Positions 36,296 to 45,023 of a stretch of 64,000 nt of DNA are shown one piece after another. The notes under the pieces are model-generated. The model saw nothing but the letters and a program-made list of their open reading frames with translations. It ran no database searches and was not told where the DNA came from. The stretch is from Hymenobacter jejuensis (GTDB lineage Bacteria; Bacteroidota; Bacteroidia; Cytophagales; Hymenobacteraceae), in assembly GCF_006337165.1 (NCBI RefSeq), contig NZ_CP040896.1, forward strand, positions 3,720,001-3,784,000. The letters run 5' to 3'. The stretch's first letter is position 1. Each line of letters begins with the position of its first letter. The position numbers and the translations under genes were made by a program.

Positions 36296-36961
36296 GTGAG
36301 AGATTATCTGTTGTTCGTGGATACGGAAACGTCGGGGCTGCCCGCCGACTGGAGCCTGCCGTATTCCGCGGACGACAACTGGCCCTACATCGTGCAGTTG
36401 GCTTGGGTGGTGTATACCAAAGACGGCGAGCGGGTGAAGGGCGAAAACCACTACCTGCGCATCGGCGACCACCCGATTAACCCTACGTCAAGCCAAATTC
36501 ACGGCATCACGCCCGAGTTTTTGGAGCAGCACGGCCAAGATCCGCAAGTGGTGCTTCAGCAGCTGCAAGACGATTTGTATGAGTACCGGCCGTTGGTGGT
36601 AGGGCATTTCATGCAGCTTGATTTTCACATGGTCGGGGCGGGCTTTTTTCGGAGCGACCTCATCAACCCGTTGCCGCAGTTGCCCACGTTCTGTACCATG
36701 AAAGTGACCGCACAATTTGTGCGGCCCAGCCGGCAGCGCTACCTCTCGCTAGGGCAGCTTTACGAGCGGTTGTTTCATGAAAAGCTTAATAATCAGCATG
36801 ATGCATGGGTCGATGTGCAGGCCACAGCTGAGTGTTTCTTCGAATTGTGGCGTAAAGGCGATATTGACGAGCAGATCGTGCTGCACCAGCAGCCCGACTC
36901 GGGCTCGTTGTATCCGGCGCCGCGCCCTCCGCGCCGCTGGCTGCGGTGGCTGGGCCTGTAA
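36296..36961 (+). CDS. DnaQ-like 3'-5' exonuclease (DEDDh)
   Basis: 221 residues with a GTG start (36296), two residues before the strand carrying the first motif. Exo I is DTETSG (Asp9, Glu11), Exo II is GHFMQLDFHMV (Asp109), Exo III is HDAWVDVQAT (His168, Asp173). The C-terminal tail is basic and Pro-rich. DEDDh exonucleases proofread or degrade DNA or RNA. The partner gene 31 bases downstream encodes a cNMP/CBS/nucleotidyltransferase protein. These two families are often neighbours in bacteria, sometimes beside acetate permeases, which are not seen here. Confidence 0.85.
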   Translation: MRDYLLFVDTETSGLPADWSLPYSADDNWPYIVQLAWVVYTKDGERVKGENHYLRIGDHPINPTSSQIHGITPEFLEQHGQDPQVVLQQLQDDLYEYRPLVVGHFMQLDFHMVGAGFFRSDLINPLPQLPTFCTMKVTAQFVRPSRQRYLSLGQLYERLFHEKLNNQHDAWVDVQATAECFFELWRKGDIDEQIVLHQQPDSGSLYPAPRPPRRWLRWLGL

Positions 36962-36992
36962 GGCCTTGGTATTCTTCTGATTAGTTGGCTAT

Positions 36993-38897
36993 ATGCAGCA
37001 TAACCGAGTAGAGTTTCTCAAAACCGTAAAACCCTTTGACCTGCTGCCCGAAGACGTGCTGGTGGGCGTGGCCGACCTGTTGCAGGAAGTGACCCACAAC
37101 AAAGAATCGGTACTGTACCTGCAGGACGTGTCGAAGCTGCGCGGGCTGGAAATCATTGTAGAAGGAGAGTACGAAGCGTTTTTTTACGACAGCGATCAAA
37201 ATAAGCGGCTCATAAAGCATTATCAGCCAGGTAGTTGCTACGGCGGTATTTCCATTCTGCTAAACAAGCGCCGCTCGATTCGCTCGGTGATTGCTAAAAA
37301 GGGGACCGTCGTTTATTTCCTTCACCGCAACGACTTTAAGGCGTTGTGCCAAGGCTTCGATAATTTCTTTCACTACTTCACGGCCCAGTACGGCCAGCGC
37401 ATGCTCGACGACGAGTACGCGCACTTTGTGAAGCCGTCGCACGCCAGCGAGGGCAATTACATCACGTCTGATCTGCTGTATTCGCGCAAAATTGAGACGG
37501 TAGAGTTGCGCGAAATCGTGGCTTCGCCGCACCAGACGCCCATTCATGCTGTGGCCCGCCGCATGGCCGAGGCCCGCAACAGCTGCTCGTTTGTAACCAA
37601 CGACGAAGGCCACATCATCGGGTACGTGACCGATATTACGCTGCGCGACAACGTGGTGGCCCGCCAAGTAGACGTTACGCGCCCGATAGGCGAAGTGCTT
37701 GATAATCCGATCGTTTCGATCAGCACAGACGCCTACGTGTACGAGGCCATTCTGCTCATGTTCCAGACCAAGACGCGCTACTTGCTCATCAAACGCAACG
37801 ATGAGTACGTGGGCATGATCAGTCGGACGCAGCTGCTGAGCGACCAAGCACATTCGCCGTTTATGTTCATCCAGTCGGTGAGGCTGGCGCAGTCGGTGCG
37901 CGAGCTGAAAAGCCGGTGGGAGAAGGTGCCCGAAATGGTGTACCAACTGCTGAGCCGGGGCGTGAAGTCCGAAATCGTAAACCAGGTCATCACCACCGTA
38001 GCCGATACCATTGCGCAGAAAGTGATCGAGGGCGTGATCGCGGAGCTGGGGGCACCGCCAGCCAAATTTGTGTTTATGGTGCTGGGCAGCGAAGGCCGCA
38101 AGGAGCAAACGCTATTGACCGACCAGGACAACGCCATCATTTACGAAGACAAAGCCAACGAACAGCGCGAATTGGTGCGCGACTACTTCCTGCGTTTCGC
38201 CGAATCCGTTTCTGACCGCCTCAATTCCATTGGGTTCAGCTTCTGTGAGGGCGGCTTCATGGCCAAAAATACCAAGTGGACGCACTCGCTTTCGCACTGG
38301 AAGCGCAACTACGTGTCGTGGATGCACGAGTCGACGCCGGAAACGGCCCAGACCTTTTCGGCCTTCTTCGATTGCCGCTATCTGTATGGCGAACAGGCCA
38401 TTATGGACGAACTCAAGGAGTTTTTGAACGAGGAATCGCAGAAGCCGCTGGAGCGATTCTTCTACCACATGGCCAACAACGCGCTGCAATACGAGCCGCC
38501 GCTGACGTTTTTCAACAACATCCGCACGTTTGCGAAGGGCAATCAGCAGGTGTTCAACCTGAAAAAAGCCATGACGCCCATCGTGGATTTGGTGCGGGTA
38601 TATGCCCTTAAGTATCAGGTGTTTGCCACCAACACGGGCGAACGGCTGGCGGCGCTGCGCGAGCAAGACGTGTTCACGGACAAAGAGTATCAGGAGCTGC
38701 TGCAATCGTACTACTACCTGATGGGCATGCGCCTGAAAAAGCAGGCCATCCAGATCATCGACGACAAATCGGAGCCCGACAACTACATCGATCCCAAAAA
38801 GCTCACGAAGGTGGAGCGCGTAACCATCAAGGAGATTTTCAAGGTAATCGCTGATTTTCAGCTCCGCATCAAAGTGAGCTTTACCAAAACGCTGTAG
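36993..38897 (+). CDS. cNMP-binding / CBS-pair / DUF294 nucleotidyltransferase protein
   Basis: 634 residues, cytosolic. Domain order: cyclic-nucleotide-binding-like beta-roll (about 10-145), two CBS domains (about 170-285), then a DUF294 nucleotidyltransferase (GSEGRKEQTLLTDQDN at 365-380, with Asp377 and Asp379 as metal ligands), and a helical C-terminal domain. The nucleotidyltransferase resembles the GlnD uridylyltransferase fold. A sensor that reads adenine nucleotides and modifies a partner protein is plausible. It is probably cotranscribed with the exonuclease 31 bases upstream. Confidence 0.85.
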   Translation: MQHNRVEFLKTVKPFDLLPEDVLVGVADLLQEVTHNKESVLYLQDVSKLRGLEIIVEGEYEAFFYDSDQNKRLIKHYQPGSCYGGISILLNKRRSIRSVIAKKGTVVYFLHRNDFKALCQGFDNFFHYFTAQYGQRMLDDEYAHFVKPSHASEGNYITSDLLYSRKIETVELREIVASPHQTPIHAVARRMAEARNSCSFVTNDEGHIIGYVTDITLRDNVVARQVDVTRPIGEVLDNPIVSISTDAYVYEAILLMFQTKTRYLLIKRNDEYVGMISRTQLLSDQAHSPFMFIQSVRLAQSVRELKSRWEKVPEMVYQLLSRGVKSEIVNQVITTVADTIAQKVIEGVIAELGAPPAKFVFMVLGSEGRKEQTLLTDQDNAIIYEDKANEQRELVRDYFLRFAESVSDRLNSIGFSFCEGGFMAKNTKWTHSLSHWKRNYVSWMHESTPETAQTFSAFFDCRYLYGEQAIMDELKEFLNEESQKPLERFFYHMANNALQYEPPLTFFNNIRTFAKGNQQVFNLKKAMTPIVDLVRVYALKYQVFATNTGERLAALREQDVFTDKEYQELLQSYYYLMGMRLKKQAIQIIDDKSEPDNYIDPKKLTKVERVTIKEIFKVIADFQLRIKVSFTKTL

Positions 38898-38985
38898 CCC
38901 GTTGCGGGCAGCTTTAGGGAAGTGAAACAAGCGGATTAATTCGGAAGCTACGGAGCTATCCAAGGCTTTTTATTGTTACAGATCT

Positions 38986-39699
38986 ATGCCCATAACCGAC
39001 TCTTTTCGCCGTCCCGATTTGCTTCGTTTGACCTACGACGACTATCGGGCGCTGCCTGCTATTGCCAACTCCGACCTGTCGCGTTTGCGCGACGCCTTGA
39101 ATGGGCGCTATCAAAAGCCGACTTCGATGTCGGGGGCCTTGGGCCTGGGCACCGCTTTTCATACGGCGCTACTGGAGCCTGAGCTGTACGAGCCGGGCCT
39201 GCCGGGTATCAACGACACCTTAATTTGGTGGATGGTGGACGGCGTGAAGCTGGACCCCGACTTGCTGAAGCTGTTGGAAAACGGCACGCCCGAACCCAGC
39301 TGCATTTTCACCGAGCCCACCACCAACACCGTCTGCAAGCTGCGCGCCGACCTGATCACGGCCGAAACCGACAAAGGCTACACCATCGTGGACTTCAAAA
39401 CCACGGCGGCCCGCGACTACAACCACTTTTTGTCTCAGTGTAGCGGCTACGATTACGACCGGCAAGCAGCCTTTTACTCCGATGCTTTGCACGCCGATCG
39501 TTTCCTGCTGGTAGGGGTGCAAAAGGTGGAGCCGTTCAGCATTTTCACCGTTGAAGTGCCGCCGTACATGCTTACCGAAGGGCGCGCCAAATACCAGCGA
39601 TTGCTAAAAATGATTCAGCCTGCGGCTGAATTGCCGTCGTACCTCAGCGAAGCCGTAAAGGATGTCATGAGCAGCTTGGGCCAGACGACGGAAGAGTAG
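38986..39699 (+). CDS. RecE-like PD-(D/E)XK nuclease domain protein
   Basis: 237 residues. The core of the exodeoxyribonuclease VIII-like family is visible: GTAFHT (His59), KLRADLI (Asp122), VDFKTT (Asp136, Lys138) and YDYDRQAAFY (Gln160). The catalytic His-Asp-Asp-Lys-Gln set looks complete. Family members resect dsDNA ends in phage recombination (RecE) or act in plasmid and defence contexts. No RecT-like annealing protein or other phage gene is near, so this is an isolated copy. Role unknown. Confidence 0.78.
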   Translation: MPITDSFRRPDLLRLTYDDYRALPAIANSDLSRLRDALNGRYQKPTSMSGALGLGTAFHTALLEPELYEPGLPGINDTLIWWMVDGVKLDPDLLKLLENGTPEPSCIFTEPTTNTVCKLRADLITAETDKGYTIVDFKTTAARDYNHFLSQCSGYDYDRQAAFYSDALHADRFLLVGVQKVEPFSIFTVEVPPYMLTEGRAKYQRLLKMIQPAAELPSYLSEAVKDVMSSLGQTTEE

Positions 39700-39813
39700 C
39701 GGCGGCGCTCAATAACCTGAATTGGAAGGAGATACGCGAAGCAATCTGCGGTTTCCTTTTTCTTGCCTTCTGCTAATTACAGCTAGAAACGTTAAAACAT
39801 ATCTTTGCGTAAG

Positions 39814-39836
39814 CATTTGATAATCAAGGATTTATG
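39814..39836. repeat. AT-rich dispersed element, copy D
   Basis: Contains the exact core TTTGATAATCAA at 39816-39827, followed by GGATTTATG. It lies just after a TATCTTTG box (39800-39807, a -7 consensus match without a clear -33). Confidence 0.5.
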
Positions 39837-39930
39837 AATTGATGATTCCTTGAGAAAATACGCTTTTGCTATCTTAGCCAACCAACCTGCTTCCGCCAGG
39901 TTATTCATCCGGCTTCTCAACCATATCGCC

Positions 39931-40296
39931 ATGGATAGCACGCTCCCGTACGCGGTTACTTACCAAGCTCGGCCCGCCGAACTCGTGCATCTGTTTCAGC
40001 AGGAACTGGAGCAGGATTTTCAGGCGCTGTTGCGCGGTGACTTGCCCGACATTCCGGAGATTAGCGAGTACGCCGATCGGCTGCACGTGCACCCCACGCA
40101 CCTAAGCAACACCCTGAAGTACGAAACCGGCCTCTCGCCGTGCAATTGGGTAAACACCTATTTTCTGGCCGAAGCCAAGCGCCTGTTGCTAACTACTACG
40201 CTCAGCATTGCTGAAATCAGCGACAAGCTCACCTTTGGCGAACCGACCAACTTCACGAAGTACTTCAAGCGCCACATGGGCTTGACGCCCAAGTAG
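39931..40296 (+). CDS. Small AraC-type HTH protein with premature amber stop
   Basis: 121 residues from the ATG at 39931. Only the double-HTH DNA-binding part of AraC is present (ISEYADRLHVHPTHLSNTLKYETG, then LSIAEISDKLTFGEPTNFTKYFKRHMGLTPK); the sensor domain is absent, as in a known class of short AraC-like proteins. The frame stops at TAG (40294-40296), exactly where relatives have Gln in 'TPKQFR'. The same frame then reads FRQQETAQN before TGA at 40324-40326. A CAG to TAG change is the likely cause. The HTHs themselves are complete, so DNA binding may survive. It could regulate the aldo/keto reductase downstream. Confidence 0.75.
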   Translation: MDSTLPYAVTYQARPAELVHLFQQELEQDFQALLRGDLPDIPEISEYADRLHVHPTHLSNTLKYETGLSPCNWVNTYFLAEAKRLLLTTTLSIAEISDKLTFGEPTNFTKYFKRHMGLTPK

Positions 40297-40407
40297 TTCC
40301 GGCAGCAAGAAACCGCGCAGAACTGACCGTTTGCCCCGCAGTTGCAAGTCGGAAAAGCTCACCATTCTTTCTGAACAGTTCACCTGTTTTCCGGGAGGTG
40401 GCCCGTA

Positions 40408-40415
40408 TACTTTTG
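40408..40415 (+). promoter_or_regulatory. Possible -7 box of the aldo/keto reductase gene
   Basis: TACTTTTG matches TAnnTTTG 35 bases before the ATG at 40451. The -33 region has only a weak TGTT at 19-base spacing. Confidence 0.4.
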
Positions 40416-40450
40416 CCTTACCGCAATCGATACGTAACGCCACTATTCAG

Positions 40451-41494
40451 ATGACAACTGCACTTCAGACCCCCCAGAAACCTATGCCGCACCGTACGCT
40501 GGGACGCGTAGCCGAGCCCGTTTCCGCACTAGGCCTTGGCTGCATGGGCATGTCGGGCATGTACGGCCCCGCCGACGAATCCGAAAGCTTGGCTACCATT
40601 GAAGCGGCCTTGGAAGCAGGCATCACCCTGCTCGACACCGGCGACTTTTATGGCATGGGCCACAACGAAATGCTGATTGGTAAGGCCTTAGCAAGCAGTA
40701 GCTTACGCGATAAGGCCATGCTCAGCGTCAAGTTTGGCGCCCTGCGCGACCCCAAAGGCAATTTCGTGGGCTACGATGCCCGCCCCGCAGCCGTCAAAAA
40801 CTTTGTTTCCTACAGCCTCAAGCGCCTGGGGGTCGACTACATCGACATTTACCGCCCGGCTCGCGTCGATCCTAACGTGCCCATTGAGGAAACCGTCGGG
40901 GCCATTGCCGACCTGATTCAGGCCGGGTATGTGCGCTATCTGGGCCTGAGCGAAGTCTCGGCCAACACCATCCGGCGGGCCCACGGCGTGCATCCGGTGG
41001 TCGATTTGCAGATCGAATATTCGGTCATGACCCGCAGCGTAGAGGCCGACATTCTGCCCACGCTGCGCGAGCTTGGCATCGGCATGACTGCCTACGGTGT
41101 GCTCTCGCGCGGCCTGATCAGCAACACTACTCAGAGCGCCACGCTGGCCAGCAGCGGCCAGCCGGATTTTAGGGCCAACCTGCCGCGGTTTCAGGGCGAA
41201 AACCTGAAGCACAATCTGGCCTTGGTAGATGCCCTAGCGGCCATCGCCGAAACGAAAGGAGCCAGTGTGGCCCAGCTAGCGATTGCTTGGGTGCTGGCGC
41301 AGGGCAACGACATTGTGCCGCTCATTGGGGCCCGGCGTCGCGACCGCCTCACCGAAGCCATTGGCGCGTTGGCTCTCAGCCTGACGCCCGCAGACTTGGC
41401 CCTGATCGAAGCGGCCGTGCCCCCGACCGCTGCCGCCGGCGACCGCTATCCGGCCGCCCAAATGGCGCACTTGGACAGCGAGCGGCGCCACTAA
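40451..41494 (+). CDS. Aldo/keto reductase
   Basis: 347 residues from the ATG at 40451; the Met at 40484 (MPHRTLG) is an alternative. The AKR barrel shows GLGCMGMSGMYG (28-39), catalytic Asp62 and Tyr67 (LDTGDFYGMG) and Lys94 (LSVKFG). The catalytic-His strand reads IDIYRPARVDP, a variant I recall from one AKR subfamily rather than the usual 'QHRVDP'. It reduces aldehydes or ketones with NADPH in the cytosol. Substrate unknown. It follows the small AraC-type gene, a common pairing of regulator and target. Confidence 0.88.
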   Translation: MTTALQTPQKPMPHRTLGRVAEPVSALGLGCMGMSGMYGPADESESLATIEAALEAGITLLDTGDFYGMGHNEMLIGKALASSSLRDKAMLSVKFGALRDPKGNFVGYDARPAAVKNFVSYSLKRLGVDYIDIYRPARVDPNVPIEETVGAIADLIQAGYVRYLGLSEVSANTIRRAHGVHPVVDLQIEYSVMTRSVEADILPTLRELGIGMTAYGVLSRGLISNTTQSATLASSGQPDFRANLPRFQGENLKHNLALVDALAAIAETKGASVAQLAIAWVLAQGNDIVPLIGARRRDRLTEAIGALALSLTPADLALIEAAVPPTAAAGDRYPAAQMAHLDSERRH

Positions 41495-41726
41495 GGGACT
41501 TTTGTTGGCGCCAACGAGCAGCCTTGGCTCGGCGGCTGGTCGAGGAGAAGACCAAACCGATAGATGAACTTGGGCAATTCGTAGGTGAAGGAGGAGGGAA
41601 GCACGAAAAAGAAGGTTGCTGGCATAGCGCTTGCAAACTGTCTGGCAAGCGCTTGATGTATCAAAAACAGCCTTATCTGCTTAGGAAAAGGTTATTTCTC
41701 CCACAATTCTTATTTCCTCCTTTCCC

Positions 41727-42050
41727 ATGAAAACCTCCCTGTTCTCCCTCGTCGCTGCTCTGGGCCTGTTGGCTTCTACCGCTTCTTTCGCCGCCGCTGC
41801 ACCCGACCACGATTCGTATAAAGACCGCAAAGAAGCTATCAAATACGATCGGAAGATGGCTGCCGAACGGGCTCGCCGCGAGGCTGCCCAACGCAAGCTG
41901 GAACTGGAAAAGCAACGCCGCTACGAAGCAGAACGCGCTCGCATCGAGGCTCAGCGCCGCGAAGACCAGAGACGTGCTGCCGAGCGCGCCCGCTACGAAT
42001 CGCAGCGCCGCCACGACGACCACGACCGCGACTACGGCTACCGTCGCTAA
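41727..42050 (+). CDS. Small secreted, highly charged coiled-coil protein
   Basis: 107 residues. Signal peptide 1-25 (SFAAAA) followed by an Arg/Glu/Ala-rich stretch (about 40-95) with the periodicity of a long single helix: AAERARREAAQRKLELEK and RAAERARYESQRRHDD. The end (DHDRDYGYRR) is rich in Asp, His and Arg. There is no catalytic motif. It has its own terminator 18 bases after the stop. Not recognised; a periplasmic structural or polyanion-binding role is only a guess. Confidence 0.7.
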   Translation: MKTSLFSLVAALGLLASTASFAAAAPDHDSYKDRKEAIKYDRKMAAERARREAAQRKLELEKQRRYEAERARIEAQRREDQRRAAERARYESQRRHDDHDRDYGYRR

Positions 42051-42068
42051 TTGATTAAGCCAATCAAC

Positions 42069-42100
42069 AAAAAAGCCTCGTCCAGCGACGAGGCTTTTTT
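42069..42100. terminator. Bidirectional terminator
   Basis: A 14-bp perfect stem (42069-42082 with 42087-42100), loop CAGC, with A6 and T6 flanks inside the stem. It serves the charged peptide gene and the convergent amine oxidase gene. Confidence 0.85.
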
Positions 42101-42141
42101 GTTGGCATAAGGGTATTAAAGCGTATTTGGCGGGTTCGTAA

Positions 42142-43452
42142 CTACTTATCTAACATGAGTTTAGCTGCTTGCTCTCCACTGCCTAAGGCTGCCTCTACCG
42201 TGCCCATAGCAGGCCCTTCGTACAGCGCCTCGCCCGCGAAATACAGCGTGTTGTCGAGGGGTTGGTTGAGGATCGGGCGAGCGCTGGCCGTCTCGAGGGT
42301 AGCGTAGGCATAGGCGCCGCGGGCAAACGGATCGGCGCCCCAATTAATTACCTGTTGGCCCCGTAGGTGCGAGCGCAGGAATTCTGGTGTGGTTTGGAAG
42401 CAATATGCCAACGATTCAAGGGACTGATTAACAATATCTTCTGCGCTAGCGTCATGTAGCTTGGCCGCGGCCGGGCCACCGAGCCACCCCGTCAGCAAAG
42501 GTTGCGGGTTGGGCAACTGCGACCACCAAGTGGGTACGGGGGCATCGGAAAATAGGAAGCCCATTTCGGGCGTGGGCTGCACAACCTCCGCCGACTTAGC
42601 ATCCCAGAAGGCTTCGTCAAACTCCAGCAAAATCTTGATGACAGGGCCAAATCCCATGGCCGCAGCGGCAGCGCGTTGTTCGGGCAGTTCTGGCGTAAAG
42701 CGAAGATAGCCGGGCTGGCCTTTCGTGGCCTGCAACACGCCCAACGGCACCGTAACGAGCAGCTGCTGCGCTTGGTAGCGCCGGTTCTGGTCGCAGATAA
42801 CCTCGACTTTGCCTCGCTGCCACCGGATTTCCTGCGCCACCGTGCTCAGCTGAATCGTGGCTCCGGCCGCCTGGGCTTGCTGGGCCAACAGCTCGATCAG
42901 GCGGCCATAACCGCCTTCGGGCCGGGGCGAATCTTCGGCACCGCCCGCGGTCCACTCGTCGCGGAGGGCAAACGTGCTGGCCCGGCCGGCATCGGCCGCG
43001 TCGTAGCCTTCGGCAAAGCGAATTGCCGAATCGCGCAGGTTGTGGTGCCGATCGTCGGGAAAATATTCGTCCAGAAAGTCCAGCAACGGCATATCGTGCT
43101 CCAGCGCCTGCAACGTCGAGAGCAGCAGAGGCATGTTTTCGATAAACTCTTCTGACTTCTGCGCCTTGCCCTGCTTTACCGCATAGGCCCGGCCCGCTGT
43201 ATCGTGGCAGGCTATGTCGGCTCCGCGAAGCAAAGCTTGCGTCAGGGGCACCTCGCCGTGCATAAACTCGGCCCCTGCTTCGGTGGGCTGCGAAAAACCC
43301 TGACCAGTAAAGGTGTGAATACGGCCGCCGATTCGGCTGCGGGCTTCGAGCAGCACTACCGATTTTCCGGCGCGGGCCAAGTCGCGGGCCGCGATGAGAC
43401 CAGCTGCGCCGGCTCCTATTACTATTGTTGTATTATCTTGATTATCAGGCAT
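42142..43452 (-). CDS. FAD-dependent amine oxidase
   Basis: 436 residues from the ATG at 43450-43452, just before the dinucleotide-binding fold; an upstream in-frame Met would add an unrelated leader. TIVIGAGAAGLIAARDLARAG (GxGxxG) and the following LLEARSRIGGRI are the FAD signature. TEAGAEFMHG and the C-terminal LYFAGEALYEGPAMGTVEAALGSGEQAA close the FAD site. No signal peptide. It should oxidise an amine, such as a polyamine or amino acid, producing an aldehyde, ammonia and H2O2. Substrate unknown. Confidence 0.87.
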   Translation of the reverse strand: MPDNQDNTTIVIGAGAAGLIAARDLARAGKSVVLLEARSRIGGRIHTFTGQGFSQPTEAGAEFMHGEVPLTQALLRGADIACHDTAGRAYAVKQGKAQKSEEFIENMPLLLSTLQALEHDMPLLDFLDEYFPDDRHHNLRDSAIRFAEGYDAADAGRASTFALRDEWTAGGAEDSPRPEGGYGRLIELLAQQAQAAGATIQLSTVAQEIRWQRGKVEVICDQNRRYQAQQLLVTVPLGVLQATKGQPGYLRFTPELPEQRAAAAAMGFGPVIKILLEFDEAFWDAKSAEVVQPTPEMGFLFSDAPVPTWWSQLPNPQPLLTGWLGGPAAAKLHDASAEDIVNQSLESLAYCFQTTPEFLRSHLRGQQVINWGADPFARGAYAYATLETASARPILNQPLDNTLYFAGEALYEGPAMGTVEAALGSGEQAAKLMLDK

Positions 43453-43585
43453 ATATGCTGTTGTGTTCGGCGGTTGGCTTTTGGTTGCCAAGCACGCGTC
43501 GAACATAACAGCGCTGATTCGCCGGAGGTTACGGGGGTGCTCCCTGGTTTAGCTGAGCACTGCAAGGTATGATACGCTGTCGTGG

Positions 43586-44788
43586 CTACTTCTTCGCCGA
43601 CGAATTGTAGGGAAAGTAGCCCTCCCAGGCCCACGGCGTGTAAGTGTCGGCAATGGCCACCTCCAGCAACTCCTTGAATATTTTCTCGGCGTTGTTGCTG
43701 TTGCTCATGATCACGATCCCCATTTTCTGATCGGGAAACACGATGGAATAATGCTGCCAACCCTCGTCGCTGTGGCCTTCTTTGAACGCACCACGTCCGT
43801 AAGGCGTCATCAAATAGCCCCAGCCCAATCCGTAGCTCAGGTTGATGGCATCGTAGGCCGAAGTGGTGTCGCGCCACGCAAAAGGGCCCATCTGGTGCAC
43901 CGTGCGCAGCCGAATCTGCGGCGAAAACATGGCGTCGTAAGACGAAGGCCGCAGGATTTTCTGCTGCAATACCCCCGTAATAAAGTGCGTGTAGTCGTCC
44001 AGCGTGGTTTCCAGGGTGCTCGCGCTACGCGGGGCGTTGTCCTTGTCTTTGGGGAAAATCTGCCCGGTGGCGCCGTGGCCAAAGCAATAGTTGGCCTCGA
44101 AGCGCGGCTGCCAGGTGTAGCTGGTCTGGGTCATGCGCAGGGGCTGAAAGAGCTTTTCACGCATCAATGCTTCCAGGGTTTTGCCCGTGCGCTGCTCCAG
44201 CACAAACTGTAGGTAGCACATGCCTTCGCCCGAGTAGCCATAGCGACTGCCTGGCCGAAAGCCCACCCGCAGCTTCTGGTCGGGGGTGTCCCAGCGCCAG
44301 TTCGGAAACCCGGAGGTGTGGCTCAGGCACATGCGCGCCGTGATTTGCGCGTACAACGAGTCATTTTTCAGATTTGTGTAATCCTGGTTCCAGCTTTTGC
44401 CGGGGCCGTAGGTCCAAATGGGCCGCGGCAGGTACTGCTGCAACGGCGTGTCGAGGTCGATGACGCCTTCTTCTACCAGCTTGAGCACCAGCACGGAAAA
44501 CACGGCTTTGCTCAGCGAGGCCCCGTAGAAAACTGTGCTCGGCTGCAACGGCTCTTTCGTGTCGAGGCGCTTGTAGCCAAAAGTCTTTTCGTACACCGGT
44601 TTGCCCTGGTTGAACACGGATACCGCCAACCCCTGAACCTGCGCCAAGGCCATCAATGATTGGATCTTGCTGGTTAGCGAGTCGGCCGAAATGTAGGTAT
44701 GGTCGAGGCGCTGAATACGCTGGCTGTGCGCCAATTCGCCCAGATACGTCAGCAGGAACAGCAGCGGAACTAGTCTTTTCAGAAGCAT
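43586..44788 (-). CDS. Secreted serine hydrolase of the beta-lactamase class C / esterase family
   Basis: 400 residues. Signal peptide 1-22. The active-site motifs are SLSK (Ser91, Lys94) and YSG (Tyr185), and HSDEGW takes the place of the KTG box. This pattern fits D-alanyl-D-alanine peptidase or esterase relatives rather than true beta-lactamases. Periplasmic. Not in an obvious operon with the amine oxidase (133-base gap). Confidence 0.83.
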   Translation of the reverse strand: MLLKRLVPLLFLLTYLGELAHSQRIQRLDHTYISADSLTSKIQSLMALAQVQGLAVSVFNQGKPVYEKTFGYKRLDTKEPLQPSTVFYGASLSKAVFSVLVLKLVEEGVIDLDTPLQQYLPRPIWTYGPGKSWNQDYTNLKNDSLYAQITARMCLSHTSGFPNWRWDTPDQKLRVGFRPGSRYGYSGEGMCYLQFVLEQRTGKTLEALMREKLFQPLRMTQTSYTWQPRFEANYCFGHGATGQIFPKDKDNAPRSASTLETTLDDYTHFITGVLQQKILRPSSYDAMFSPQIRLRTVHQMGPFAWRDTTSAYDAINLSYGLGWGYLMTPYGRGAFKEGHSDEGWQHYSIVFPDQKMGIVIMSNSNNAEKIFKELLEVAIADTYTPWAWEGYFPYNSSAKK

Positions 44789-44986
44789 CGGGGCAGGGCT
44801 GAAAGTGAAAATTGTGGGTCCGAAAAACCGCTTTACTACGCGCCGTGCGGCGCCAGCCCCTGGGTGCTTTCGACCTCAATAGGACCGTGCGAATCCGGTT
44901 TGCAACTCTACTTATCCCAAATCAAAATGACTAAAACCGACCTGCGTCTTTCCTACGACATTCGTATGACAATCTAGTTACTTTCC

Positions 44987-45007
44987 TTATAATCAAGTGA
45001 TTATGAA
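44987..45007. repeat. AT-rich dispersed element, copy E
   Basis: TTATAATCAAGTGATTATGA, a shortened member of the TTGATAATCAA family, located just past the stop of the XRE gene. Confidence 0.35.
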
Positions 45008-45023
45008 ATACTGTGAGCCGACG

